In this document: positions 33,469-40,791 of the stretch, piece by piece
Numbering within the stretch: the first letter of the stretch is position 1
How the letters are laid out: each line of letters starts with the position of its first letter
DNA from: Sinomonas mesophila
GTDB taxonomy: Bacteria; Actinomycetota; Actinomycetes; Actinomycetales; Micrococcaceae
Assembly (NCBI RefSeq): GCF_001999765.1
Contig: NZ_MTIC01000033.1
Span: forward strand, 1-41,579
Reading direction: 5' to 3'
DNA length: 41,579 nt
The notes under the pieces: generated by a model
Seen by the model: only the letters and a program-made list of their open reading frames with translations
What the model was told of the DNA's origin: nothing
Databases searched by the model: none
Made by a program: the position numbers and the translations under genes

Positions 33469-33540
33469 ATGGACATCACCATTCATGCCAGCTTCCGCGA
33501 CCCGGCCGTGAACCTCATCCGCATCCGGGAAAGGCGGTAG
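33469..33540 (+). pseudogene. internally deleted VOC (glyoxalase) family gene remnant
   Basis: A 23-codon frame, MDITIHASF followed by RDPAVNLIRIRERR. The first part is the characteristic N-terminus of actinobacterial VOC proteins (MDITIH.SFLPH...). The second matches their C-terminus (FRDPAGNLIRI-E). About 100 residues between are missing, in frame. It lies 6 bp before the DUF1801 gene, a common VOC partner. Whether the short product is made is unknown; it cannot form a VOC fold. Confidence 0.6.
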
Positions 33541-33546
33541 CCTCCC

Positions 33547-34011
33547 ATGGCGACCCAGAAGTCCGAGTCGACCGGGCCGGCGTCGTCCGCATTCAACGCC
33601 GAGGAGCGCGCGGCGATGAAGGAACACGCCACGGAGATGAAGAAGGCCAAGGCCCGTGCGGGTGCCGCAGACAAGGCGGCGGCCGAGGCGGCGGACGTGC
33701 TCGCGAAGATCGCTGCGATGGATGAGCCCGACCGCGGGATGGCCGAGCGCCTGCACGCGATCGTCGCCGCCGCTGCGCCGGGCCTGGCCCCGAAGCTCTG
33801 GTATGGGATGCCGGCCTACGCCCGGGCCGGCAAGGTCGTGTGCTTCTTCCAGGAGCGGAAGAAGTTCAAGACGCCGTACGCGACGCTCGGGTTCAGCGAG
33901 GAGGCGAACCTCGACGACGGCGCGATGTGGCCGACGTCGTACGCTCTGACGGAGCTGAACGACGAGGTCGAGGCGAGGATCACCGAGCTCGTGACGAAGG
34001 CGGTGAGCTGA
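33547..34011 (+). CDS. DUF1801 (YdhG-like) family protein
   Basis: A 154-residue protein of the DUF1801/YdhG fold. The N-terminal ~50 residues are a charged Ala/Lys/Glu helix. The domain follows with [40 protein letters not shown] and [27 protein letters not shown]. Function is not established; relatives include frataxin-like iron-binding proteins. ATG at 33547, 6 bp after the VOC remnant, with CCTCCC but no convincing ribosome-binding site between. It was probably translated together with the VOC gene before the deletion. Confidence 0.88.
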   Translation: MATQKSESTGPASSAFNAEERAAMKEHATEMKKAKARAGAADKAAAEAADVLAKIAAMDEPDRGMAERLHAIVAAAAPGLAPKLWYGMPAYARAGKVVCFFQERKKFKTPYATLGFSEEANLDDGAMWPTSYALTELNDEVEARITELVTKAVS

Positions 34012-34088
34012 CGCGCTGGCGGGCAGGGACGGCCCCGTTCAGGGCGGGGTCAGGGACAACCCTGACAGCCCCCGGGGTCCGCAGCGGC

Positions 34089-34094
34089 GATAAT
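34089..34094 (+). promoter_or_regulatory. -10 box of the gene at 34101 (leaderless)
   Basis: GATAAT, 6 nt (CGAAGC), then GTG at 34101. Confidence 0.55.
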
Positions 34095-34100
34095 CGAAGC

Positions 34101-34559
34101 GTGAGCACTCCCGGAGACCCACCGCGGCGGAATCCGTACCGGGACCCGAGCGCCTACTGGCCGGACGGTGTCCGTCCAGGCAGTGTGCCGCGTTCCCCCG
34201 ATCCCGACGGCGTGCTGGCGGAGGGCCGGCGCGGCGGCGAGCTCGTCCCGCGTCCCGGCCCCGCGCCGTCGTTCGACGCCGGCCGCCGCACCCCCCGGCC
34301 GCAGCGCGCCCGGAAGCCCGCCTCGCGCCTCGCGACGGTCCTCGGCGGCGTCTCGCTCGGCTTCGGCCTGTTCGCCCTCATGCTCGGGCTCGTCCCCTAC
34401 ATCGGTCCGGTGCTCGCCGCTGCTCCGCTCGCGGTCGCCGTCCTCGCCGGCTGGGGCGGCCTCGCCCGGGCCCGCGCGCGGGCGGCGCGCTACCCCGCAA
34501 CGGCGTTCACGGGCCTGGGCCTGAGCCTGCTGCACATCGTGCTCATGTTCGTGGGCTGA
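34101..34559 (+). CDS. membrane protein with disordered N-terminus
   Basis: A 152-residue protein. Residues 1-75 are Pro/Arg/Gly-rich (RRNPYRDPSAYWPDGVRPGS), probably cytoplasmic and disordered. They are followed by three hydrophobic segments (about 80-102, 104-120, 132-150), the middle two fused as a hairpin. It resembles DUF4190-like actinobacterial membrane proteins, but I would not assign a function. GTG start with GATAAT 6 nt upstream. The TGA stop (34557-34559) is the first unit of repeat array D, and a second in-frame TGA follows 21 bp later. Confidence 0.75.
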   Translation: MSTPGDPPRRNPYRDPSAYWPDGVRPGSVPRSPDPDGVLAEGRRGGELVPRPGPAPSFDAGRRTPRPQRARKPASRLATVLGGVSLGFGLFALMLGLVPYIGPVLAAAPLAVAVLAGWGGLARARARAARYPATAFTGLGLSLLHIVLMFVG

Positions 34560-34673
34560 CCCCGCATCGTTGGAAGGTGACCCCGCATCGGAAGAGAAGA
34601 TGCGGGGTCACGTCCCTAGCTTGCGGGGTCACGTCCCTAGCTTGCGGGGTCACGTCCCTAGCTTGCGGGGTCA
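34557..34673. repeat. intergenic 21-bp repeat array D (6 units, inverted halves)
   Basis: TGACCCCGC starts at 34557 and 34578. Four inverted copies have TCA ending at 34610, 34631, 34652 and 34673. All steps are 21 bp. The halves meet as a perfect 12-bp inverted repeat (34578-34589 with 34599-34610) that can act as a terminator. The outermost TGA triplets are the stop codons of both convergent genes. Confidence 0.92.
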
Positions 34674-34964
34674 GTCCTCGCTGTGCGCCTCCCGCCGTCG
34701 CACGCTGAGCAGTTCGAGCTCCGGCCGGCCCGCGACGAACCGCTCGACGGCGTCGAGCACCTCGACGGCGTGGGCGCGGTCCGCGCTCACGAGCCCCGCC
34801 CCGACCCTGGCCCTGCGGTACAGGTCCATCTCCCCGACCTCGGCGGCCGAGACGTCATAGCGGCGCCGCAGCTCCGCCACAAGCGGGCGCACGACGGAGC
34901 GCTTCTCCTTGAGCGAGTGTACGTCCCCGAGCAGGAGGTCGAACTCGATCCACGCGATCCACAT
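34671..34964 (-). CDS. DUF503 family protein
   Basis: A 97-residue DUF503 (YlxP-like) protein: MWIAWIEFDLLLGDVHSLKE, KRSVVRPLVAELRRRYDVSA and AAEVGEMDLYRRARVGAGLV are the family hallmarks. It has a ferredoxin-like fold and unknown function; in many bacteria it lies near rbfA or infB, but not here. The start is ATG at 34964, with TACCCT 7 nt upstream and no ribosome-binding site. An ATG at 34968 is out of frame. Its TGA stop is the outer unit of array D. Confidence 0.88.
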   Translation of the reverse strand: MWIAWIEFDLLLGDVHSLKEKRSVVRPLVAELRRRYDVSAAEVGEMDLYRRARVGAGLVSADRAHAVEVLDAVERFVAGRPELELLSVRRREAHSED

Positions 34965-34971
34965 GCATCGC

Positions 34972-34977
34972 AGGGTA
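34972..34977 (-). promoter_or_regulatory. -10 box of the DUF503 gene (leaderless)
   Basis: TACCCT on the minus strand, 7 nt, then ATG at 34964. Confidence 0.45.
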
Positions 34978-35024
34978 GCCGGGAACCGGCGTGGGGCGGT
35001 CCGCCGCGGCGATACCGGGAGGGC

Positions 35025-35045
35025 ATCACTTATTGCAGAAGTGAT
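35025..35045. promoter_or_regulatory. inverted repeat upstream of the DUF503 gene
   Basis: ATCACTT-N7-AAGTGAT, an AT-rich perfect inverted repeat in very GC-rich surroundings, about 60 bp upstream of the DUF503 start. Candidate operator. Confidence 0.35.
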
Positions 35046-35143
35046 CTTGGACAGGCATGAATGCGCCCGCCTAGCGTGAAAGGCATCCTCTGCCCCCTCC
35101 CCGATCCCGGGGCACCTCAAGCCTCGCAGCACTGAGCTCGCTG

Positions 35144-36154
35144 CTATCCTTCCCCGCCGTCCGGCTCCCCGCGGCCGGGCTCCTGTTCTCCGGGCTCCCC
35201 GCCGCCGGGTTCCTGGCCGCCCAGCCCGAGCCGCGCGAGCCGCCGGCGCGCGGCGGCCTCGCTCGGCGGCATCGGGTCCAAGGCGCGTGCGACGACGGCG
35301 AGCGTCGCCTTCGCGGCGACCGCGGTTGGGAGCGGTACCGGGCCCACGCTCGGGCGCTCGAGCCCGAGGAGATCCAGGTACCGCTGCGGCATCGTGCCGA
35401 TGGCGGCGGCAAAGAGGAGCCGGTAGCCGGGACGCAGGAGGGGATCGAGCGGGGGCCGCCGGAGGAACGCGACCACCTCGTCGAGGCGCGGGCCGCCGCC
35501 CAGCTGCCCGGCGTCGTCGTACGCCGCGAGCCGCTCCGCGAGGTCCCGCTCCGTGAGGGGCGGAGTCCTGACCCCCATGAGCCTGCCCCCGCGGGCCCAC
35601 TCGGCCACGTAGCGGTCCGCGCCTCCGGGCACGGGGCCCTCGAGGGCCTCATAGGTGCGCAGGAACGCGTCGGTGAAGGCGAGGTGCACCCAGGCCTCGA
35701 GCTCGGGATCATTCGCCGAGTAGGCGCGGGTGACCCCGGCGGCGTCCGTGTAGGTCCCCCTGACGGGGCGGTGCCGCCGGCGCACCCAGGCACAGGCCCG
35801 CGCGGCGGCGGCAGTGTCCCCGTAGGTGACCGTGAAGATCCAGCGGATCGTGCCGGCGAGCCGGGCGACCGGGTCGGTGCGGTAGTCCGAGTGTTCGACG
35901 ACGCCCGCGAGGACGCCGGGGTGGAGGGCCTGCGTCAGGAGCGCGCGGATGCCCCCGACGATCGGGGACATGCCCCCGTGCACGGCCCACACGGCGGAGC
36001 CGGGGCCGAAGTAGCCGGCGTCGTCGCCCTCCTCGAGGGCGAGCTGCCACGAGGGAACGCCCTCCGACTGGCCGGAGAAGGTGAGCAGGAGGCGGCGCCG
36101 CAGGGGAGCGATGAGGCGTTCGACGGGTGGGCTGGGCTGTGTGCGTGTCCGCAC
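35144..36154 (-). CDS. oxygenase MpaB family (DUF2236) protein
   Basis: A 336-residue DUF2236 protein, a helical family that includes rubber oxygenase-like and MpaB haem proteins. Hallmarks are YFGPGSAVWAVHGG, LLTQALHPGVLAGVVEHSDY, GTIRWIFTVTYG, WVRRRHRPVRGTYTDAAG and LEAWVHLAFTDAFLRTYEA. His residues in these blocks are the expected haem/metal ligands. The last ~25 residues repeat GGGEPGEQEPGRGEPDGG and are probably disordered. The start is GTG at 36154 with TACGCT 6 nt upstream, likely leaderless. Role unknown; secondary or lipid oxidation is possible. Confidence 0.87.
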   Translation of the reverse strand: MRTRTQPSPPVERLIAPLRRRLLLTFSGQSEGVPSWQLALEEGDDAGYFGPGSAVWAVHGGMSPIVGGIRALLTQALHPGVLAGVVEHSDYRTDPVARLAGTIRWIFTVTYGDTAAAARACAWVRRRHRPVRGTYTDAAGVTRAYSANDPELEAWVHLAFTDAFLRTYEALEGPVPGGADRYVAEWARGGRLMGVRTPPLTERDLAERLAAYDDAGQLGGGPRLDEVVAFLRRPPLDPLLRPGYRLLFAAAIGTMPQRYLDLLGLERPSVGPVPLPTAVAAKATLAVVARALDPMPPSEAAARRRLARLGLGGQEPGGGEPGEQEPGRGEPDGGEG

Positions 36155-36160
36155 ATTTCC

Positions 36161-36166
36161 AGCGTA
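36161..36166 (-). promoter_or_regulatory. -10 box of the DUF2236 gene (leaderless)
   Basis: TACGCT on the minus strand, 6 nt (GGAAAT), then GTG at 36154. Confidence 0.45.
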
Positions 36167-36349
36167 CGCCGTGCCCGCGGCGGCATCGCGGCTGTGCCGC
36201 GCCGGCGACGAGCTCCAGGGGTGCTGCAGTCATGCTGCCCTCCAGCGTTCGGCTGGACGCCCAGTGCCTGGACGCCGTACTTGCCGCGGATGTCCACTGC
36301 GGCCGGATCGTCATCTGGGGCACCCCACTACGGGAGAGGGTTGAAAAGA

Positions 36350-36386
36350 CTCCGGGGCTGTCCGGCGGTGCCGGACAGCCCCGGAG
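36350..36386 (-). terminator. terminator of the azt operon
   Basis: A perfect 17-bp stem (CTCCGGGGCTGTCCGGC and its complement) with loop GGT lies 33 bp past the stop of the second aztD. No T tract on the minus strand. Confidence 0.75.
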
Positions 36387-36419
36387 GAGACTGCGTTGCG
36401 ATGCCGCTGCCGGCTCCGC

Positions 36420-37644
36420 TCAGCCCGTGACGGCCGTCAGCTCGTTGGGCGTCGCGGTCAGGGACGCCGTACGGGTGATCTCACCGGATTCGATGTCCAC
36501 GGCGTGGATCGTGTTGGTGGCGGGCTCGGTGATGAACGCGATGTGGCCTTCGACGAAGACCGTGGGCCGCGGCTGCTGCCACTCGAGCGGTTCCTCCCAG
36601 GCCCCCACGACGGGGATGGAGTTGCTCACCGTGGCCGACTCCGGATCGATGACGTGCAGGGAGCCGTCCGTTCCGAGTACCAGCCCCTCGCCGTGCGGTC
36701 CTCGGGCCAGGGAGCGGAAGCTGTAGCTCGCGCCGAGATTCACGAGAGTGAGTGCCTTGGTCTGGGTGTTGATGAGGGAAACCTGCTCAGGGCGCTCGAG
36801 TTCGGCGTCGGGATCCTGCTTGTAGTCGCCCAGGGCGATCACGGATTCCTCGGAGCCGGCCTGGTTGCCGATGCGGCCGTACTCAGTGGCGCTGTTGAGC
36901 TTCGTGATCTCACCGTTGGAGTAGACCAGGACGCCGTCCTGGCATCCGATGATGACGGCCTCTCCTGCTGCGGTCGCTTCGCCGTGCACGCCGGGGCAGT
37001 CCTCGTTCCTGGCGGTCTCCTGACGATCCTTGTCGAGAACAGCAATCCCGGTCCGCTTCTTCTCGCTGCCGATCGTGACGATCAGTTCGCCGTTGGAGAG
37101 TTGGATGGCGACGCCGTGGTGGGGCTCCGCGGTCTTGTAGGTCTCGGTCTCGGGCTGTCCCTGGGCGAGGTCGTCCGATGCGAAGATGGTCACCTCGCCC
37201 GTGCCGTCGCTGAAGAGGACGGTCTTGCCGTCGTGGCGGACGACGTGTCCCGGCTTGACGGCAGGGAAGAGGATGTCCGTCATCGCCGGCTCCTGCTGAT
37301 AGTGCTTTCCGCCGTAAGTCCACGCCCCGGTGTCAAGCACCTTGAAGCCCTCGGCCGTGGAGATCATCACGTGGCGTCCGTCCCCGGCCGGATTCAGTCG
37401 GTTGAAGCCGTCCAGCGGGAAGTCTGCAAGTTCCTCGAGCGACTCGCCGTCGAGGACCTTCACTCCGCCGTCATACGCGATGGCCACGCGGGGGGACCGC
37501 CATGTCCACAGTGGCGGCACTCGCCGAGCTGGCGGGGCCCGTACCGCTGGCGGCGGAGTTGGAATTGCTGCCACAACCAGTCAGGGCAAGGCCCGTGACG
37601 GCGAGTGCGGCAAGCACGCGCAGTGGCGCAGTGCGGCTAGGCAT
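36420..37644 (-). pseudogene. aztD: zinc metallochaperone AztD-like lipoprotein, frameshifted
   Basis: An AztD-type beta-propeller protein. The ATG at 37644 has GGAGG 8 nt upstream. It opens a lipoprotein signal peptide with lipobox A-L-T-G-C (Cys24), then runs out of frame at a C6 tract (37490-37495) and stops at GTATGA. Removing one C joins ...TVDMAVP to RVAIAYDGGVKVLDG and restores ~407 residues. The propeller has VLDTGAWTYGGKHYQQEP, AEPHHGVAI and CPGVHGEATAAGEAVIIGCQ, the last a hallmark of AztD. AztD delivers zinc to the binding protein AztC outside the membrane. The shift may be a sequencing error, a real mutation or slippage-based switching. Last gene of the azt operon. Confidence 0.8.
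37490..37495 (-). other. C6 homopolymer at the aztD frameshift
   Basis: Six consecutive C on the minus strand (GGTCCCCCCGC). One base fewer would restore the full-length frame. Confidence 0.75.
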
Positions 37645-37695
37645 GGATGGAACCTCCGTGGGTGAGTGGGCGAGTGACAGTGGAGTGCGCGCCGT

Positions 37696-38622
37696 TCAGG
37701 ACAGCGCTGAGGTGATGCGCTCGGTGTTGGAGCGCATCATGCCGAGGTAGGTTTCGGCGCCGGAGCCGGCGGCTCCCAACGATTCGGTGAAGAGCGGGAC
37801 GACGGCGATGTCCTGCCCGGCTTCCTCGGCCAGCACCTTGGCCAGCCGCTCGGGCTGGGAGGAGTCTGCGAAGATCGCCACGACCCCCGCCGTCTGGATC
37901 TGGGCGGTGAGCTCGTCGAGATCGGAGGAACTGGGCGATGCGAGGGTCGTCCCGCTGGGGATGACCGCGCCGATGACATCGAAGCCGAACCGCTGCGCGA
38001 GGTAGCCAAAGACGTGGTGGTTGGTAATGAGCTTGCGCTTGCCCGGCTCGATGGTCGCGAAGCTGTCCTCCATCCAGGACTCCAGCTCCTTCACCTCCCC
38101 GACATAGCGGGCCGCGTTGAGGTGCACCGCCTCAGCGTCGGCGCCCTTCACATGGCGGACGATGCCCTCGGCGATGGCCTCGGCGGCGCGCACCATGCGG
38201 GAGGGGTCCGTCCAGAAGTGGGGATCGTCCGCGGCCTTGCCCTCCCCGTCGTCGTCATAGGTGAACTTGACCGGCTCGAAGGCGTCCATCGCCGCGAGAA
38301 TCGGCACGCCTTCTGCTGCCGCCGCCTCGACATGGTGGAGCACGCCCTCTTCGAGCCCTGCCCCGTTGTGGATGATGAGGTCGGCGTTCTCGAGTTTCGC
38401 CGCCTGCTGGGCCGAGATGCCGAACGAATGCGGGTCCGCGCCGGACTCCATGAGCACGATCACCTCAGCCTGGTCCCCCACGAGGTTGCGGGTGACGTCA
38501 CCGAGGATGTTGGTCGTGACGACCACAGTGGGCCGGTCCGCCGCCAGCGCCGAGCAGCCGCTCAGCGCAACCCCCAGTATCATGGCAGCCCCGATGAGCT
38601 TCACTGCTGCGCGTCGTTTCAC
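37696..38622 (-). CDS. aztC: zinc ABC transporter substrate-binding lipoprotein AztC
   Basis: A 308-residue cluster A-I (ZnuA/AztC-type) zinc-binding lipoprotein. The signal peptide ends A-L-S-G-C (Cys23). Metal ligands expected for the family are His65 in GADPHSF, His in ADDPHFWTDPSRM, His in ITNHHVFGYLAQRFGF, and Asp in IFADSSQPE. The short acidic loop YDDDGEGKAADDPH replaces the long His-rich loop of ZnuA, as in AztC proteins. Its ATG overlaps the upstream aztD stop by 4 nt (ATGA). It hands zinc to AztB. Confidence 0.92.
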   Translation of the reverse strand: MKRRAAVKLIGAAMILGVALSGCSALAADRPTVVVTTNILGDVTRNLVGDQAEVIVLMESGADPHSFGISAQQAAKLENADLIIHNGAGLEEGVLHHVEAAAAEGVPILAAMDAFEPVKFTYDDDGEGKAADDPHFWTDPSRMVRAAEAIAEGIVRHVKGADAEAVHLNAARYVGEVKELESWMEDSFATIEPGKRKLITNHHVFGYLAQRFGFDVIGAVIPSGTTLASPSSSDLDELTAQIQTAGVVAIFADSSQPERLAKVLAEEAGQDIAVVPLFTESLGAAGSGAETYLGMMRSNTERITSALS

Positions 38623-39833
38623 AGCCCGACCTCCAGCATGATGTCGCTGGCCGGAAGGTCGAAGGTCCTGGCGACGCGCAGATCGGCCTTGTAGTCAATC
38701 TCGAGGGCCCGCGAGCGGCCCGGGTCGCTCAGGTACGCGCGCGACGAGTCGATGCGGATCTGGGGCATGGTGTCCCGGGTCGGCGGCAGCGGTTCGAGCA
38801 GCTGGGCGCGGGCGGACAACGTCCCCTTGGCCGGATCGACGCTCATGAGGGAGCCGTCGACGCCGAGCGCGAGCACACGTTTGCCGTCGCCGACCGCAGA
38901 GGCGGCCACGACCGGCACCGGGGTCGCGAGGAGCGTCCATGTCTTCTTGGAGACGTTGAGATGCCAGATGCCCTTCTCGCCGGCCGGAGCCGCCAGCTCG
39001 TTGGAACCCGGCCGGTGCTCGAGCTTCGTCACGGGAGGCAGGCCTGCGGCTTCCGCGGGGTAGGGGATCTTCTCAGCCGCGAACGCGCCGTCGTTCTCCC
39101 TGACGAGGAGGGCACCGTCCGCGCAGGAGAGCACCACGCCGACGCGTGTCCAGGTGTGGGCCGACAGCCCCGGGCAGCTCTGCTGCGGCAGGACGACCTG
39201 GTTGTCGGCGTCGCGGACCTCGATGCCCATGGGAGCAGTCCCGTCCTGACCGGCGATGCTCACGATGAAATGGTCCCCGTACGGGATCACCCTTCCCTGA
39301 TGCGGCGTGCTGGTGGTGCGGGCCTTCTCGGCGACGATTCCCGCGTCCAGGTCCTCGTGGCGGTAGACCGATGCGTAGCCCTCGGAGGTGGAGAACACCG
39401 CCACCGACATCCCGTCACCCGCGACGGCTCCCGCGCCGGGCACAGAGATGGTGCCCACGGACCCCGGCTCGGCACTGTAGTAGTGCTTGTGGTCTCCGTG
39501 GTCGACGGTCCAGGCGCCAGTGTCCAGCACGTGCACCAGGCCTTCCGCGGTGACGAAGGCGTAGCGGCCCTCCTGCTCGACAGCGTCGACTCGGCCGAAC
39601 GCACCGGTGTCGACGGTGGCTTCTGTCAGGAGCGATAGAAGGTGCGATGTCCCTGATTTCTGGTCCACGGTCAGCAGACCGATCTGTGGTTCGGGCTGCT
39701 CCTGCGCACCCGCGATGTACCCATGGGGAATGGCCGACGGCGACGCCGCGCCGGCATCGCCTGCTCCGCCTGGAGCGGCGCATGCGGTCATCAGCAGGGG
39801 CAGGCCGAGAAGAAGTGTGGCGAGTTTAGGCAT
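38619..39833 (-). CDS. aztD: zinc metallochaperone AztD-like lipoprotein
   Basis: A 404-residue lipoprotein (lipobox L-M-T-A-C, Cys18) with an AztD-like beta-propeller. It is a diverged paralogue of the frameshifted gene at 36420: both share VLDTGAWT, the S-E/D-G...F-S segments and the CPG...C-x-DGxLV block. It has a His-rich loop DHGDHKHYYSAEPG suited to zinc. The usual CPGxHGEA is replaced by CPGLSAHTW. ATG at 39833 overlaps the end of the permease gene by 8 nt; GTG at 39845 is possible. The nearby copy is damaged, so this may be the only working metallochaperone. Confidence 0.85.
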   Translation of the reverse strand: MPKLATLLLGLPLLMTACAAPGGAGDAGAASPSAIPHGYIAGAQEQPEPQIGLLTVDQKSGTSHLLSLLTEATVDTGAFGRVDAVEQEGRYAFVTAEGLVHVLDTGAWTVDHGDHKHYYSAEPGSVGTISVPGAGAVAGDGMSVAVFSTSEGYASVYRHEDLDAGIVAEKARTTSTPHQGRVIPYGDHFIVSIAGQDGTAPMGIEVRDADNQVVLPQQSCPGLSAHTWTRVGVVLSCADGALLVRENDGAFAAEKIPYPAEAAGLPPVTKLEHRPGSNELAAPAGEKGIWHLNVSKKTWTLLATPVPVVAASAVGDGKRVLALGVDGSLMSVDPAKGTLSARAQLLEPLPPTRDTMPQIRIDSSRAYLSDPGRSRALEIDYKADLRVARTFDLPASDIMLEVGL

Positions 39834-40740
39834 GGTGCGAGGCACTGGGGACCGATTCCGTTTCTGGGTTCAAGGAGAGGTGCTGGCCGGGTTGGGGCGC
39901 TGAGGCGGGCAGCGCCGGCTGAGGGTTCCGACGGAGGGAGCGGGCACAGGCGGAGCCGAAGTAGAACAGGGCGGCGATGAAGGAGATGGTGGCCCCGGCC
40001 GCCGTCGAGGCGTACCACGAGACCCAGAGGCCTGCGACCACACTGGCGACGCCGATCAGGGAGCCGAGGAACATGACGGCCCGGATGGACTTCGCCCAGA
40101 GGAGCGCAGCCGCGGGCGGAGCGATGAGGAGCCCGAACACCAGGAGTGTTCCTACCACTTGGAATGAGGCCGCAACAGCGAGCGTGATGAGGCACAGCAG
40201 CACGAAATGGCTGAGGCGGGGCCGCAGCCCGAGGCTCGCCGCCTTCTGCTGGTTGAACGCTGCCGCCGCAAAGGCCCGGTGGAAGAGCGCAGCGGTGACC
40301 AGGACAACAACGCCGACGATGGCTAACACTGCGATATCTTCCGTACGGACCGCAAGGACATCGCCGAACAAGGTGCTCGCGAGGTCCACGGCGAAGGAGC
40401 CTGCCGCGGACACCAGGATCACCCCGAGGGACAGCATGGCAACGAACAGCAGGCCGATAGCCGTGTCCTGAGAGACTCGTCGGTTCCGGGTGATCGCCGA
40501 AACGCCTGCCGCCGTCGCCGCAGCACTGAGGGCCGCGCCGATGATGAGGTTCCCGCCGAGCAGCGAGGCTATGGCGATGCCGGGCAGGAGTCCGTGCGCC
40601 ATCGCGTCGCCGAGGAAGGCCATGCCGCGCACGACGACCCACGTTCCGACGACGGCGCAGAACACGGCGACAAGGCTCCCGCCCAGCAGGGCACGCTGGA
40701 CGAAGGACGCGTTCAAGGGATCAAGTAACCATTCCATCAC
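39826..40740 (-). CDS. aztB: zinc ABC transporter permease AztB
   Basis: A 304-residue ABC-3/ZnuB-type permease with about eight TM segments. Family blocks are WVVVRGMAFLGDAMAHGLLPGIA, VSQDTAIGLLFVAMLSLGVI, LFGDVLAVRTEDI, SFQVVGTLLVFGLLIAPPAAA and GLWVSWYASTAAGATISFIAALFYFG. A ~35-residue hydrophilic C-terminal tail ends SHHA. GTG at 40740 or ATG at 40737; TAGGCT lies 5 nt before the GTG. It forms the channel energised by AztA, which is encoded divergently 51 bp away. Confidence 0.93.
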   Translation of the reverse strand: MMEWLLDPLNASFVQRALLGGSLVAVFCAVVGTWVVVRGMAFLGDAMAHGLLPGIAIASLLGGNLIIGAALSAAATAAGVSAITRNRRVSQDTAIGLLFVAMLSLGVILVSAAGSFAVDLASTLFGDVLAVRTEDIAVLAIVGVVVLVTAALFHRAFAAAAFNQQKAASLGLRPRLSHFVLLCLITLAVAASFQVVGTLLVFGLLIAPPAAALLWAKSIRAVMFLGSLIGVASVVAGLWVSWYASTAAGATISFIAALFYFGSACARSLRRNPQPALPASAPQPGQHLSLNPETESVPSASHHA

Positions 40741-40754
40741 CGCAGAGCCTACAA

Positions 40755-40769
40755 TGAGAATGATTACTG
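40755..40769. promoter_or_regulatory. candidate Zur box between aztB and aztA
   Basis: TGAGAATGATTACTG matches 10 of 15 positions of the actinobacterial Zur-type palindrome TGAAAATGATTTTCA, including the left half and centre. It sits next to the aztB -10 box TAGGCT (40746-40751, minus strand), in the only intergenic region of the zinc locus. Confidence 0.5.
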
Positions 40770-40791
40770 TTTACAATCCGACGGGGAACCA

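Noticed and set aside
36155-36349. Short minus-strand frames between the DUF2236 gene and the azt terminator.
   Set aside because: No ribosome-binding site, domain or conserved start was seen; this is treated as intergenic.
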